NCBI GenBank assembly: GCA_030847615.1
Contig: JAUMIR010000002.1
Coordinates: 321,561,386 to 321,625,385 of the forward strand
Origin: Gambelia wislizenii
Taxonomy: Eukaryota > Chordata > Lepidosauria > Squamata > Crotaphytidae
Direction of reading: 5' to 3'
Length of the DNA: 64,000 nt
Shown here: positions 44,449 to 56,881 of the stretch, in pieces
Position numbering within the stretch: position 1 is the first letter of the stretch
Layout: each line of letters opens with the position of its first letter
Made by a program: the position numbers and the translations under genes
The notes under the pieces: generated by a model
Told to the model about the DNA's origin: nothing
Database searches by the model: none
Seen by the model: only the letters and a program-made list of their open reading frames with translations

Positions 44449-46384
44449 TTTAGAAGAGCATCCCTACCCTCCAGCAGTGTAGACATTTAAAGCTTTCAGC
44501 ATTGGAATGATGACCCAGTAAATAATCCAATCTACTTTCAGAGGTATGTGCTATTCATTTGCTTTTATCCACACAATGTATTTAGCCCTATAGTGTTGCT
44601 TTGTCACTGTAGCATTAAACGGTGCAAATAAGTGCATTGCTAGGATTGCTTAGGCAGTATGCAGACAATAGCCTTACAGAGGCTGAGGCTCAGCAAAAGG
44701 ATGCTGGTCCCTATACCAACAACAGTGAAAAAACCTGGAAAATGTATTTGGCCAAATGCAATTACTGGGGGGGGGGCAGGGATGGATAGGTGTGCTGTGG
44801 GCAGTGTGAACTTTTATCATACATTTCCTAAGTCAGTGAAAAGCTATTTGTCTGTATAAAGATTTTGAGAAGAAGGGGGTGGCTTTGAATTTTGATTGCA
44901 GTATGCAATCAAAAGCCCATAGTAGGCAGATCCCTGTCTCAGAGACCTTTTGAGGGATGGGCAAGTGGTAAGTGCTTCCAGTAGGTGCCTCTCTCAATAT
45001 ATACTCCAGGGTTCAAAAGTACTTTCTTTTTCAAAAAAAAAAAAATCTCATTACAAGCATGCTCTAGTCATTTCCCAGTATCCCCCCAGCCCTGCTGCTA
45101 CCAAATTTGCCACCCAAATTCACTAATGTAATGGCAAAAAGCACTTTCTTCCTTCATGTTTTGTTTACAAATAGTTAATAATAATAATAATAACCTATTA
45201 GCAAAGTGGATTGCTACTCCATACCATCCCAAGAACAAAATGGGTAAGTTCTTTGTGGTATAATTTCTATATTGCATTTGCATCTGTTTTGTATATTTTT
45301 ATTTAGGGATTAAGATTTGCATCCAAATGTTGCAATCCTACTGAGCAGCACAGGCAGAAGAGTCTGGCAGTCAAAATATATATTAAATTGTGATTGTGTT
45401 TGTAATGTTCAATTAAAGTTGGCCCCATAGAACCCCAAAGTGGTACACCTCCACTGCATGTGGGAAAGGCTGCAGCCTGAAAATGGCTGTTGGGTGGAAG
45501 AAAATCAATGCCCCCCAACAAACACCCTTGAAAGTGGGGGGAGTCCTTGCTGGGGCTGGGTGGACTTGTACTTCTCAACCACAATTTTGAAATCTATTTG
45601 AAATCTGGGGGGGAAATGAATGAACTAAAATTCAAAAAATTACAAAAATAATTTCAACAATTATAGGACAATTGAACAATTATTGAACAAAAAGAGGAAG
45701 GGGAACCACAGTTTATTTCTGTGTTTATCCCCTATATAGGTGTACATATTTCTGATGGAAAGTGGTATTTGCATAATATAAATATATTCATAAGAATGAT
45801 CCAATCTTCTCCAAGGATTCTGAAATCTTCCATGTGCCTGTTTTCTACCTTCTGGAAGTAGAGACCTTTTTCTGTGAGGAACTAATGTGAAACTCTCTAG
45901 AGTGACTAATGGAGGGTGGCAAGATAAAGGACAGCTTATAATGAAAATTTCATATTTGATATTGTGTCTGGGGACAAATTCTTGGTAGCTTAACATATGC
46001 ATACAGAATAAGGAAGATGTGTCTGCTGTAGCTGTGGTAAAAGCATGCACATTTTACATGGGCAAACAGATTCATTATAATGCTAAAAGAGTTTTACGTT
46101 ATGGTGGGAAAGGGGTGTTCCAAACTTCCAAGGCAGTTTAAAAAAAAAAAAAACTTGGTGTACAATAAGTAGCTTGGGATCTTGGCAGAGAAAACTGCTG
46201 ATGAGGAAACTCACTGAAGTGCCATACTGTGCATTGTGACTTTACACTCTATCCCAGGAGAAGGGAATTAAGCTGCCATGGGATGTAATTTTGGAGTTCA
46301 AACCTTCAGGGAGTAGCATCAGAAGGTTCCATGTGGGAGCAGTAAGACCTAATTAGTATCTGCTAAGAAGTTGTGTGTGTGTGT
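44449..46384. other. sequence without recognisable feature
   Basis: 1.9 kb with a short (TAA)n near 45177. No gene or family was recognised. Confidence 0.4.
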
Positions 46385-46518
46385 CCATGAGTGCACACAT
46401 GCCATCAAGTCACTTTATGGCAACCGCATGAATTTCAGAGGGTTTTCTTAGTCAAGGAATACTCAGAAGTGGTTTTGTCAGTTCCTCCCCCTGAAACACA
46501 GCCTAAAGCACCTAGGTG
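46385..46518 (-). mobile_element. 5S rRNA-derived SINE, 3' part (split)
   Basis: On the minus strand: GGTGCTTTAGGCTGTG, the last bases of the 5S-like head, then GAGGAACTGACAAAACCAC and a tail like RTE ends. It is separated from its head by the insert at 46519-47853. Confidence 0.65.
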
Positions 46519-47853
46519 CCATTTACACGATGAAAATGTAGTGGGAAGAATTTGTGTTGAACCCTGGTTGTTTACATGTACATCGGGTCGGGCATGTGAT
46601 TTTCGGAAGGGGGGCCACCTTTTATCCTTCAACCTGTGGGACTTCCAGTCCCACGGTTTGTGCCGGTTTTTAAAAAAGTCACTGGAGGATTCGGAAAATC
46701 GGAAATGTAAACAGCCCGGGACAAGCTATCTCGGTACTAGGTGATGACCGGAAATGGTGGCCAGGGGCGGGCTCAGAGATCAGCGACCAGAAAAGGAGGG
46801 GTCAGTCACCCGTTCAACAGATTCAGCCTCACCAGCTGAAAACAAAGGCATCCCTTCCAGCTGTATGAAGGTTTGTGTGTGTGCGTGTACTAAATCACCC
46901 TGTTCAATGGATTTCTACACTGCAAACCCTTCAGCTTTAACCTGTTCCTCTACTGCATGCTGGGTTTAAATTTTAAAGAGAGAATAAATTATAAAGAGAT
47001 CGTGGGCGGAAGATAGCCCATTCATTCCCTGCCTGGATCCCCTCCCTGGGTCTGAACGGATAATCAAACATTCACCCACCCACCCAAGGCACATTAAAAA
47101 ATGCCAGCGTCTGAGCGAATGATCACACATTCATTCATCCCCTTCCCTCAAGGCACAGTAAAAAATGCCAGCATCTGGGTCTTTCAAAATGCCTTGTGTG
47201 TCACTGGCTTGAAACTTTCATTCCACAGCTGCCTCTGCTTAAAGGATTAACATTTTAAAGAGACAAGACAACGGCAAGCCTCTGCCCCCTTCACTCCACT
47301 TGTACTAGCTTGGGCTTGTGTGAGTGTGCACGTGCGGGCGGGCAGACGGGTTCTGCTTTTGATATCTCTCATACCCCCCAGCACCAACTGATCATTCTTC
47401 CCACCCCACCCCCAGTTTAGCTGGCTTTAAATGGTGATCTTTCATTTCTAAAGGAAAGCACAGCGTTTAGCCACTGATCGCTCCCCCTCATCCCCAATGC
47501 AGAAGCCTTAACAAACATTTGAGCCAATAGCATCACTCGTGGCACGGAACTCTAAAGGAAGTACGTCACTGAGGTTGTGAAAAAACGAGTAATTGCATCC
47601 TTGATTAACTGCTAAAAAAAAAAAAGCCCGGTACCGTAAACTCGTGTAAGCAAAACAAAACAAAACAAAACAAGAACAGGATAGTATATAACGGGAGAAG
47701 GTACATATCATGGGACGTCGTGCCATGTAAACAATGATCCCGGGATCTCCCGGGATATCCAGTTCAGAGACAAAAATTGTGTAAATAGGGAGGGATGAAT
47801 ACGGGATCAAGAAATCCCAGGATGCCCCGCGACAAAAACTGCCATGTTACTGG
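46519..47853. mobile_element. 1.3-kb insert in a 5S-derived SINE, probably non-autonomous DNA transposon
   Basis: Bounded by near-identical 10-bp palindromes CACCTAGGTG (46509-46518) and CACCCAGGTG (47854-47863). Ends CCATTTACACGATG and, inverted, CCAGTAACATGGCAG are weakly alike. The interior is GC-richer than the window, contains the 12-bp palindrome GATCCCGGGATC near 47737, and has no conserved open frame. The family is unknown. Confidence 0.6.
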
Positions 47854-47952
47854 CACCCAGGTGTTCATTGACAGTTTCATCTAAGTACAGTACTAACCAG
47901 GGTGACTTAGCTTCCAAGATCAGATGGGATCTGGTGCCTTTAGGGTATTTAA
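47854..47952 (-). mobile_element. 5S rRNA-derived SINE, 5S-like head
   Basis: Minus strand GATCTTGGAAGCTAAG, CCTGGTTAGTACT and the GGATGGGAGACC-equivalent AGATGAAACTGTC correspond to the 3' half of 5S rRNA, including the internal promoter region. It is a SINE relic, not a functional 5S gene. Confidence 0.75.
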
Positions 47953-50474
47953 ACCTCTGTGTTAAATAGACTGGGCTAAATCCTGTATTAGACCTATTTA
48001 AAGTAGTCCTATTGAAAACAGTGGGACTTGTCTGATTTCGTTTAATGAGTTTGCTTCATGTAAGATTAATACCGAATTTAGCCAGCTCTTTCCAGAATTT
48101 TGTGTGTAGATAGACAGATAGAAAGGCAGACTGATAGTCTTTTTTAATGTAATCCCAAATTGTACTTTTCACCTAGGGAGGAGTATGAAGACAGGATGGA
48201 ACAACAAAACTAAAAAACAAATCAAACACATTACTGAATTCATCTACCTCTTCTGTGCTATCATTAGATGGCGCCTTATTACTGTTTTGGACTTTCCAGC
48301 AAAAGGATGTCAGTCAAGAGGGTAGAAAATTAGGAGCTATATTATCTAATATTTCCATATAAATACAGGCAATGGTGGATAACATTTATTTTACTCTCTT
48401 CATACATAGTCATCCATATCTCACTGCTACGAAAACAGTTCAAGTGAACAATTTAAAGATAACATCTGAATTGCTGAACTTCTCTCCTCAAATTAGGTGT
48501 TGGCTCAATCAGACAACGTTGTATAGAGTTATGAGAAATAATACTGGCAGCAAATCAGAGCCACTAAGAGTTTATACAATCAACAGTTTAATTTCCAGTT
48601 AGCGGTATATTTTCACTCATGGTATTACTTCTTGCAATTTTTTTAAAAGTATTGACACCTGAAGAGACAAAAAAGTTGAAAGAGACACTGGCCATGGTTA
48701 TATAGTTGACAGAGATAACCAGCATGTGGATCTAATCAGCCTTGATCTTCCACAATGTGTGTTGAACACCATGAAATAGGCACAGACATTTCTAGAAATT
48801 AGCCGAAGTTTTGCCAATTTAAATCTAAACATTTAAAACCCCCATCAGAGGAATCAATGTCTGTGTATTTACAAATCTATAAGCCTTGGGCTAGTTAAGA
48901 TCTTTCAACTTAACTAAAAGGATGGTGTGAACATAAAATGGGAGGAAGAGGAAAGAGACCCATGTACACTGCCTTGAGCTTTTGAAGAAGAACGAGAGAA
49001 AAATGCAAACAAAGTTGTTGGCTTTAAGATTCACAACCGCCATTGGAAGGCCATCATCACCACTGCCGTTTTCACACATCAAGACCTGAGACTGACGTAT
49101 TATGACTCCCAACCTGCTTGGCAATATTAGAGTAATTCATTAATGTTTTTTCGTCATTAACCCGGGATGGATGGGTGGGAGCAGGAGAAGAATTAACACA
49201 TAAATATTATTGACTTTCACAAAAATTAAATCCTTTTCACTAAACTAGAAAGAAGGCATGAGCTCTCTTAATAGTGGAAAGGGTGGTGAGTGCTTGAGCA
49301 GCAGATTTCCTCTGCTAACAAGAAGATGGACTAGACTGCTGTAGGTGTATCTTCCAAACAAATCTATCCATTTTCAAGCAGAGACTGCACTAAATGAAGA
49401 TCTCTTCTTCAGACTGTGCACAATTCTGGAAGCAAAAGTAAAAGTTACACTGGATATTTTATTATCTACTCAAGCACATGGGACCTTGGCTCTTGCCTGG
49501 CACAAACTATGAGCACATCATGGCTAGAATGGCCTGAATCTTCCCCCTGCAGCTACACATTGCAGGGTGTGATTGGTAACAGCAGATATGCTATCTTTCA
49601 AGAAGCTCATTTGCAATTATTGAACTTCTAATTGAGGAGCTCCTGATAAGCATCGAAGGAATCCTGGAGTTTCCTAGGAAGGCAGATAAAAAGCACTGCT
49701 TTATTAATGGGGGAAGGGGATACTGAGGCCTTGCCATTCTTTGTAAATCCTCTTGTTGAGACAAAACCTAAAGCACTGTTTGAAGAGTGCAGGGCAGACG
49801 AACCAAAGATAAAGGAGCAACCTTACACCATTTCTTTTTTAAAAAAATCAAAAAAAAAATCACAGTACCGTATGTTAAATGTTGCAAAAATTGTGTTTCA
49901 TACCCTTTGAAACAACAACAATGTGCAGTCTGTGGCATTAGAATACATCTGAATGTTCAAAACTCAAATGGTTCTAAGCTGACAACTCGGACAACTGTAG
50001 ATTTTTCTTAATTGCACCTAGGGAAGTTCATTATTGACCATGATGACAGCCACTCTTTAGGGTTGTCGTGGCATCAAAATGTCTCTTACAGGATATGACG
50101 TTGGACCGAATTTCCTTCCTTTCACCCTCTTCTAGCCTTGGAAATCTGGGAAATTGATTAAAAATTGCCAGGTGGCTTGCTGAAACTAACATATGCAGAT
50201 GGCCCCTCAAAACACTGGCAACACATAAAGAGCCCTCTAATATAGAGGGATGGTTATTATGAAGATATAAAGAATATCATCCCCAAAGGTTTGAACAGTT
50301 AACATCTGGATTTAAAAACAGTATCAGGGACATCAACATCTTTTATCTGGAATGGTTTAGGAACATCACACACACACATACACCATGATGATCATGGGAG
50401 CAATCTCCAAAATTGTACATGTACCAGGACAAGCTCTTCCCTTGACCAGAGCAGGATATTCTCAACTTGACGAT
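47953..50474. other. AT-rich sequence with a short old repeat
   Basis: Around 47995-48060 TAGTCCTATTGAAAACAGTG GGACTT resembles a common short reptile repeat. The rest is unrecognised. Confidence 0.4.
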
Positions 50475-50610
50475 GGGTGCATCTACACTGTAGAAATAAT
50501 GCAGTTTGATACCACTTTAACTGCTATGGCTCCATCCTACAGAATCCTAGGATTTGTAGTTTTGTGAGGCACTAGCACACTTTGGCAGAGAAGGCTAAAG
50601 ACCTTGTAAA
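50475..50610 (+). mobile_element. MITE-H relative, left half
   Basis: GTGCATCTACACTGTAGAAA, TAATGCAGTTTGATACCAC and ATCCTAGGATTTGTAGTTT belong to a common squamate MITE of the hAT type. The right half is absent. Confidence 0.6.
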
Positions 50611-50649
50611 TTTTATTTTTTTTGAAAAAAAATAGATTTTTAACTCCTG

Positions 50650-50706
50650 GGCTCAAAATCACAGAATCACAGAATCATAGAGTTGGAAGAGACCACAAGG
50701 GCCATA
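50650..50706 (-). mobile_element. CR1 3' tail fragment
   Basis: AATCACAGAATCATAGAGTT and GGAAGAGACCACAAGGGCC are inverted CR1 tail. Confidence 0.8.
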
Positions 50707-50778
50707 TGATGGAAAAACCCTCCACACCCTCTAGAGTGCATTTGTGGGCATTCCGGAGCAAACAAAATGGCATATGGA

Positions 50779-50980
50779 CAGGTTGCTTACCTTTAACCAT
50801 AGATCTTCGAGTGGTCTTCTGTGAATTCATACAGCTGGGTTACTCCTGCACCTGCGCAGAGCATCGGAACCTTCTAGAATTGCTAGGCAAAATGTGCTTT
50901 GATACATTTTTGGCGGTAACTCCGCCCATCCTAACAGTCCCTTATAAAGGCTTCCCGCCTAAATCACCTCAGTTCCTTGA
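50779..50980 (+). repeat. DIRS left inverted terminal repeat
   Basis: From ACAGCTGGGTTACTCCTGC to CGCCTAAATCACCTCAG it matches the inverse of the right repeat with few substitutions over about 155 bp. The outermost 50 bp pair with the internal complementary region. Confidence 0.9.
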
Positions 50981-51061
50981 ATGACGCCACAATCAGCAGC
51001 ATCAGGAACATTAAGTATGTGTATATGATGTAGTAGGACATAGAGGGGAGGATGGGCGGGT

Positions 51062-51154
51062 CTGTGTGAATTCACAGACCACTCGAAGATCTATGGTTAC
51101 AGATAAGCAACCTGACCATCTTCTTTGTGGTCTCTGGGAATCACACAGCTGGGT
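51062..51154 (+). repeat. DIRS internal complementary region
   Basis: Bases 51062-51114 (TTCACAGACCACTCGAAGAT..AAGCAACCTG) are the inverse of the left end, 50779-50832. Bases 51115-51154 (ATCTTCTTTGTGGTCTCTGG..CACACAGCTGGG) are the inverse of the right end, 57015-57054. This join is thought to template circularisation of DIRS cDNA. Confidence 0.9.
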
Positions 51155-51308
51155 GTAGACTGGCAAGCTTCACTCTTGGAGGCGGGTATGTCCTACACCA
51201 AGTATATCATATGTACAGACACCTGAGTTTGAAACAGTAAGAGCACATTCTTAAGTAAACTAATCAAAGCATATATAACAACAGTGACTTGGCAACATGA
51301 ATGCTCAC

Positions 51309-52360
51309 TCATTGAATAGAAGATAACAGTAGAGCCTTCACAAAGGCCGCCTCGTTCCTAGAACGAGAGTCAAGTCTGTAATGAGAAATAAAAGTCAAAG
51401 GTGATGACCAGGTTGCAGCTCTGCCAATGTCCTCTAGAGGCACTCCAGAGAGAAAAGCTGTCGAAGTGGAGACAGCTCTCGTAGAGTGTCCTCGAATCTG
51501 TGAAGGCAGAGGCTTCTTTGCCAGTTCGTAGCAGAGAGCAATGGTCGATGTCACCCACTTCGATAGCCGTTGCGAGGAAATGGGCTCTCCGAGCTTCGAG
51601 TCAGCATAAAACACAAACAGTCTGAGTGACTTCCTGTGGGACGCAGTCTGTTGAATGTAGAACGCTAGAGCCCTTAAAACGTCCATGAGATGAAGGGTGT
51701 GTTCGAATTCATCCTGCGGGTCCTGCATCAAAGCAGGGAGAGTGATGGATTGGTTAAGATGGAAGCTGGACACCACCTTTGGAAGGAAGGAGATGTCGGG
51801 ACAGAGCACAACTTTGTGTTTATGGAAAGCAGTGTATGGAGGATCAGACCTCAAGGCACAGAACTCACCAGCCCGGCGTGCCGAAGTGATGGCCACAAGG
51901 AAAGCAGTCTTCCAGGATAGAAGTCGCAGGTCAGTAGAAGCCAGAGGTTTGAACGGTCAGCAAACCAGCTGTGAGAGGACCAGCTTGAGGCTCCAAGCCA
52001 GGGTCGGTTCGGTCACCGGAGGGTGTAGGTTGGCGAACCCTCAAAAAATTTCTTTACCATCGCATCAACAAAGGGGGACGGGCAACCTCTCACCTGGAAC
52101 TCGACGGAGATAGCAGCCAGGTAGCACCGGATCGACGAAAGAGACAGGCCCACAGAAGACAGTTGGAGAAGAAACTCCAGTACCGTCGGAATGGAGAAAG
52201 GTTCAGGACTCTGTTCCCGGGAGACCAGGAAGGCTTCATACTTCTTCCACTTGTAGTGGTATGACTGTCGAGTAGACAGTCTTCGTGCAGCATCGATGAC
52301 AGCCTGGACGTCTGGATGGAGAGATGCAGGTTGCCTCGATACCGAAGACGAACCCGAGAG
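51309..52360 (-). pseudogene. DIRS tyrosine recombinase
   Basis: The N-terminal SAM-like part (ARRLSTRQSYHYKWKKYEAF, FLLQLSSVGLSLSSIRCYL) lies at about 52080-52320. The catalytic part follows with the R-H-R-Y set: Arg in ITSARRAGEF, His and Arg in IRGHSTRAVS, Tyr in FISHYRLDSR. The preceding IGRAATWSSPLTF block is typical of DIRS recombinases. The two halves are in different frames, broken near 52020 in an A/T-rich run, and a TGA lies near 51958. The stop at 51309-51311 fits the usual end. It would insert circular cDNA into the host genome without target duplication. Upstream it is close to the end of the RT-RNase H frame, as is normal for DIRS. Confidence 0.85.
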
Positions 52361-52380
52361 TCCTGAACACAAAGCATGAA

Positions 52381-54240
52381 TTACAGAATCAACCTCCACG
52401 CCGTCAGACGGAGAGTGTCCAGATCGGGATGTCTGACCATGCCCTCGTGAATGGTGAGCAGATCCGGATGGGATGGCAGACGGATGAAGCGACACTTGGA
52501 CATGTGTAGCAGAGTCGCAAACCATGGCTGTCGAGGCCACCATGGGGCGATGAGGATTGCGTTCGCTCGATCCTGACGAAGCTTGGTAATCACTCTTGTC
52601 AGTAATGGGAATGGAGGGAACAGGTATAGTAGCGGACCCAAACATTGGAACAGGAATGCGTCTCCCCTCGATCCCGGAGCGCGTCGCCTGGAACAGAACT
52701 GGGGACACTGAGCATTTTGGGGAGATGCAAAGAGGTCTACTTGAGGAAAACCCCAGCTCCGAAACAGGTCTAAGGTTACCGATCTGTGTAGATGCCACTC
52801 GTGGATGGAGAGGCTCGACCGGCTGAGTCCGTCTGCAAGAGTGTTCTCCTCCCCAGGAAGATGGATGGATTGGAGAAACACATTCCTGCAGACGCACCAA
52901 TCCCAGATGTCCAGTGTGAGCTGTAGAAGTTGGGGGAATTCGTACCTCCCTGCTTGTTCAGGTAGTACATGACAGATGTGTTGTCTGTCAGTACTAGTAC
53001 AGTCCTGCCCCTCACCAAGGATTCGAAGGCTCGTAATGCTTTCTGGACGGCGAGCTGTTCCAGGACGTTGATATGGAGAGCTTGCTCTTCGTTGTTCCAA
53101 GAGCCCCGAATCTCGTAGGACTCAATGTGCACTCCCCATCCCTGCATCGAGGCATCCGTTGTCAAAGATACGTTCGGCTGAGGAAGGTCGAATGGCATGC
53201 CCGACAGGACATTGTCTGGTACCAGCCACCAGTCCAGAGACCACTGAACTGCCCGTGGCATTGTAAGCATCTTCTTTGGAGAATCGAGGAGAGGGTTGAA
53301 CACTTGCAGGAACCAGTGTTGGAGTGGACGGAACCGAAGTCTGGCAAGGTGGGTCACATAAGTTGTGGCCGCCATGTGACCGAGAAGAACCTGAACTGAA
53401 TGAGCAGGAAGCCTTCGGGACCGACGATATGTATGGATCAGGGACCGAAGGGTGTTGAAGCGGTCTTGAGGTAAGTATGCTGCTGCAGTTATAGAGTCTA
53501 GATGAGCTCCAATGAATTGGATCACTTGAGCCAGCTGGAGCTGAGACTTTTCGATGTTGACAACAAGTCCCAGGTAGTCTAAGGCATCTAAGGTGAGGTC
53601 AACATCGAGTTCGAGCTGATGTCGAGACTCCGCCACAATCAGCCAGTCGTCGATGTAGGGGAAGACCACCACGCCCTGCTGCCAAAGGAAAGCCGCCACT
53701 ACTGTCATGCACTTCGTAAAGACTGGAGGAGCAGTCGAGAGGCCGAAAGGAAGCACTCTGAATTGGAAGGCCTCGGTCCCGACCTGAAACACAAGGAAGT
53801 GCCTGTGCGCTAGATGGATCCCGAAGTGAAAATAGGCATCCTTCAGGTCTATGAAGACCAACCAGTCATACCGATTCAGAAGCGGAAGGATGGAGGCCAA
53901 GGTGACCATTCTGAATTTATCTGGGGCTATGTACTTGTTCACCCCACGGAGGTAGAGAATCGGGCATAGACCGCCGTCCTTCTTGGTAACCAGAAAGTAC
54001 CTCGAGAAGAAGCAAAGGTGGTGAAGGTCGGGGACGACAGGTTTGATGTCTCCCTTCTGCAACAGATTGTGCACCTCCTCAAGGAGGGGAGGGGAAGGTG
54101 GTGTTGATCGAACCAGTCCCATCAGAGGTAGAGTGTTGAACTCGATCCAATAGCCAGTCTGGATGATTTGAAGCACCCAACGGTCTGATGTTATAGAAGA
54201 CCAGGCTTCTTAGAAGTTGGACAGTTGATCCCCAAAGAGA
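52381..54240 (-). pseudogene. DIRS reverse transcriptase-RNase H polyprotein
   Basis: Reverse transcriptase: TSDRWVLQIIQTGYWIEF, SRYFLVTKKDGGLCPILYLR, FIDLKDAYFHFGIHLAHRHF, VLPFGLSTAPPVFTK and the catalytic FPYIDDWLIV. RNase H: SLTTDASMQGWGV, INVLEQLAVQKAL, LVLTDNTSVMYYLNKQGG and ENTLADGLSR, giving the acidic set D-E-D-D. The C-terminal DIRS extension (DLFRSWGFPQVDLFASPQNA, APWWPRQPWFATLLHM) is present. A one-base change in a C-run near 52935 moves the C-terminal part to another frame, and a stop sits near 54215. The enzyme copies the RNA and removes it. Codon content is GC-rich relative to the flanks. Confidence 0.9.
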
Positions 54241-54342
54241 GGCGTCTAAGAAAAAACAGAAACAGCATCAGCAAGGCAATCAAAATTTCTACTGGCTCTG
54301 ATCCCTGGATCGTTGCTGCGATGGTTGGCAGTATCTGGAACT

Positions 54343-56595
54343 CTAACCCTGGCTCCTCACAGATGAGGCCAGAGAGGGAGAGGGAACATAACGGGACCGG
54401 CGGTAGGATTGGCCAGAGTACCCTCGACGGAACTGTTGGCCATATGATGGGGCTTGCCAGGAATATCTGCCTCTAGGACGGTATTGAGAGGTGGAGGTGG
54501 CGTCCATACCATATTTCCTGGCAGTGGTCCTCATCTTTTTGGGTGAACTTGAGCTTTTCGTCGGTTGACCCATTGAATAAGCCCGACTCGTCAAAGGGCA
54601 GATCTTCTATGGTGGCCGAGGCTTGAGGTGTAAGGCCCAAGGAACACAACCATGTATGTCGACGCAGTGCAAAGGAACCAGCAATGGTTTTCGCTGCGCA
54701 GTCTGCCACATGACGAGCCGAATTCATCTGTAGTCCCGCAAGGCCTCAGATTGTATGGCCTCCGCCATCCGACGCCGCTCCTCAGGGAGGTCCTGGATGA
54801 GATGACTCATTCTCTCCCATAGGACCTGCTGGTAAGCTCCCATGCAAGCCGAATAATTTGCCACATGGAAGCTCAGACCAGCTGCCGAGTAGATTTTTTT
54901 CCCGACAATATCCAGTTTCCTGCCCTCTGGGTCTGGCGGAGATGATAGAGGCCGCCGTTGTTTCTTGTTCTGTGTGACTTCGACGACCACAGAATTCGGC
55001 CTTGGATGGTTCTGGAGCCAATCCACATGTACACCACCGACACGGTACAGTCGATCTATCTTTTTAGATGTCGACTGGATAGATGAGGGATTCTCCCAGG
55101 ATCCCTGTGCAATTTTTAACAGAGAGGGCAGTACCGGGATGGAAGCTGTCGGGGGTGCCTTCGACTGGATCCATTGGAAAATTGGGTCCATGGGATCAGT
55201 CGCTCGTTCTTTCCATTTAAGATCTAGCGCATGGGACATCCGGACCATTTGCTCTCCAAAAGCGCGCACATCGTCAGTTGGATAGGCAGAATCATCCTCC
55301 ATCAACTCGGTCTTAGGTGATGGCAGATATGGTCAGTAAAGGTCCCAAGACGTGGCGGAAGATGAGGTCAACGCCTCCAATGAAGGACTACAGTCCCGTG
55401 GCGGTGTGGGACATCGGGTCTGTGGCGTTGGAGGAATTCGAGGTAGAGGGCGATGTTCAAGAGGAGACACCTGGATCACAGCATCCCTCTTTGACACTGG
55501 CTTCACAACATCCAGATCAACGAGTCGCGGAGACTGGGCAATCGAGCAGCCCGTGATGGTGGTGTCGAGGACATCACCTCTCGGTGTGTAGATCTGCGAA
55601 CCCGTGGGTGACCCGAAACCTGCCCTGCAGATGGATCGGGCAAGATCATAGGCATAATAAGTCGGAACATCATCACGGATTGCAGCAGATGCACGGCTTC
55701 GAGGGACGTCTTCAGACTCGACGATCTCAACCTCCATGTCCGAAGAATGGTGCTCCACCAACTGAGCCCTCGACACGACCAGAGCAGGGGATGCTTCAAG
55801 GCGCCTAGGGGATCTCTCGGCATCGGTACCGGACGGGACCTCAACTGTCACAATCTGAGCTGATTCCGACGGTGTACGTGACCAACGAGTCTCAGGCTCC
55901 ATTATGGTGGAAACAGGCAAAGGCCGGACAAAGGAGCCCTCGACATTTGTTGACCGGCGAGGGGGGATCTCTGGAGCAGCTCCTTCCACAAGCTTAGATT
56001 TCTTTGAGCCGTCCTTCATCTTAGTCTTGGATTTACTAGAGTCATGCTTAGACAAATGCTTTTCTTTCCTCTTCTTCTTCAGAGACTGAGAAGAAGCAGA
56101 CTCAGTACTGGGATGGGCCTCGGTGGTGGAAGGAGCCTTATCCTGAATGGCATCCTTCGATGTCGATGGTATCAGCTCTCGAGTCGGTGTCGATCGATCC
56201 CGAGCCGAATCCAAGGATGCACGCTGAAGGGAGGAATGGAGAGCCTCCGGGTCAGATGCAGTGGAGCGGTGCCTAGACAGGCTTCAGGACCGACGACGTT
56301 TTTGGCCTTTAGATGGAGGAGACCAGGAGCATCCACGGCCTCGGGATTCAGAGGGAGGAGCTGAAGCAGAGGTAGAGTCTGGAACTGAACCAGGGAGTAA
56401 GGCTTTCTCGTAAAGAAAAGACTTCAGGCTCAAGAGCCTATGTTTCCGAGCCTGTGGTGTAAAAGCCTTACAATGGATGCAAGCGTCAACATTATGAGTC
56501 TCTCCCAAGCATATTAAACAGCGGGAATGACCATCTGTACCTGGGAGCTTCGCTTGACAAATTACGCAGCGTTTAAAGGCTCCTCTCCCAGACAT
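54343..56595 (-). pseudogene. DIRS gag-like protein
   Basis: The start chosen is the ATG at 56595 (MSGRGAFKRC), next to an N-terminal cysteine cluster CVICQAKLPGTDGHSRCLIC with DACIHC, a zinc-binding pattern. A Ser/Lys-rich middle follows (KKKRKEKHLSKHD near 56070). The conserved DIRS gag core is LDIVGKKIYSAAGLSFHVAN at about 54880 and SARHVADCAAKT near 54720. The C-terminus is rich in Arg, Tyr and Gly (QFRRGYSGQSYRRSR). Frame 1 carries stops at 56284 and 55333. A frameshift sits near 54725, and another before 54590 restores the frame. About 750 codons. It would form the particle that packages element RNA. Confidence 0.8.
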
Positions 56596-56881
56596 TTTAC
56601 TCACAATAGCTGCAATAATAAGCACAATGAAGAAAAATCGTAGTCAAGGACAGTCCTAGGTCAGGAACGATATCTGAGGTAATGCCTAAACCGAAGGAGT
56701 AAACCAAAATCGTCGTCAAGAGCCAGAAACAGGTCGAAACCAGAGCGATCAGAAGCCAAATACCAAAACCAGAGGGACAGAGCAAAAATCGTCATCAAAA
56801 AAGCAAAGCCAAGTCAAACTAGATCGATGAGAAACACCTAGTGAACAGAGGTTCCTTCAAGCTGCTAGTGCGGCGGAAAGA

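Noticed and set aside
46391..46969. Open frames of 117 and 71 codons
   Set aside because: They span the boundary between a SINE and its insert, so they cannot be one gene.
47854..47952. 5S rRNA gene
   Set aside because: Only a mutated 3' half of 5S is present, joined to a SINE tail; it is a 5S-derived SINE.
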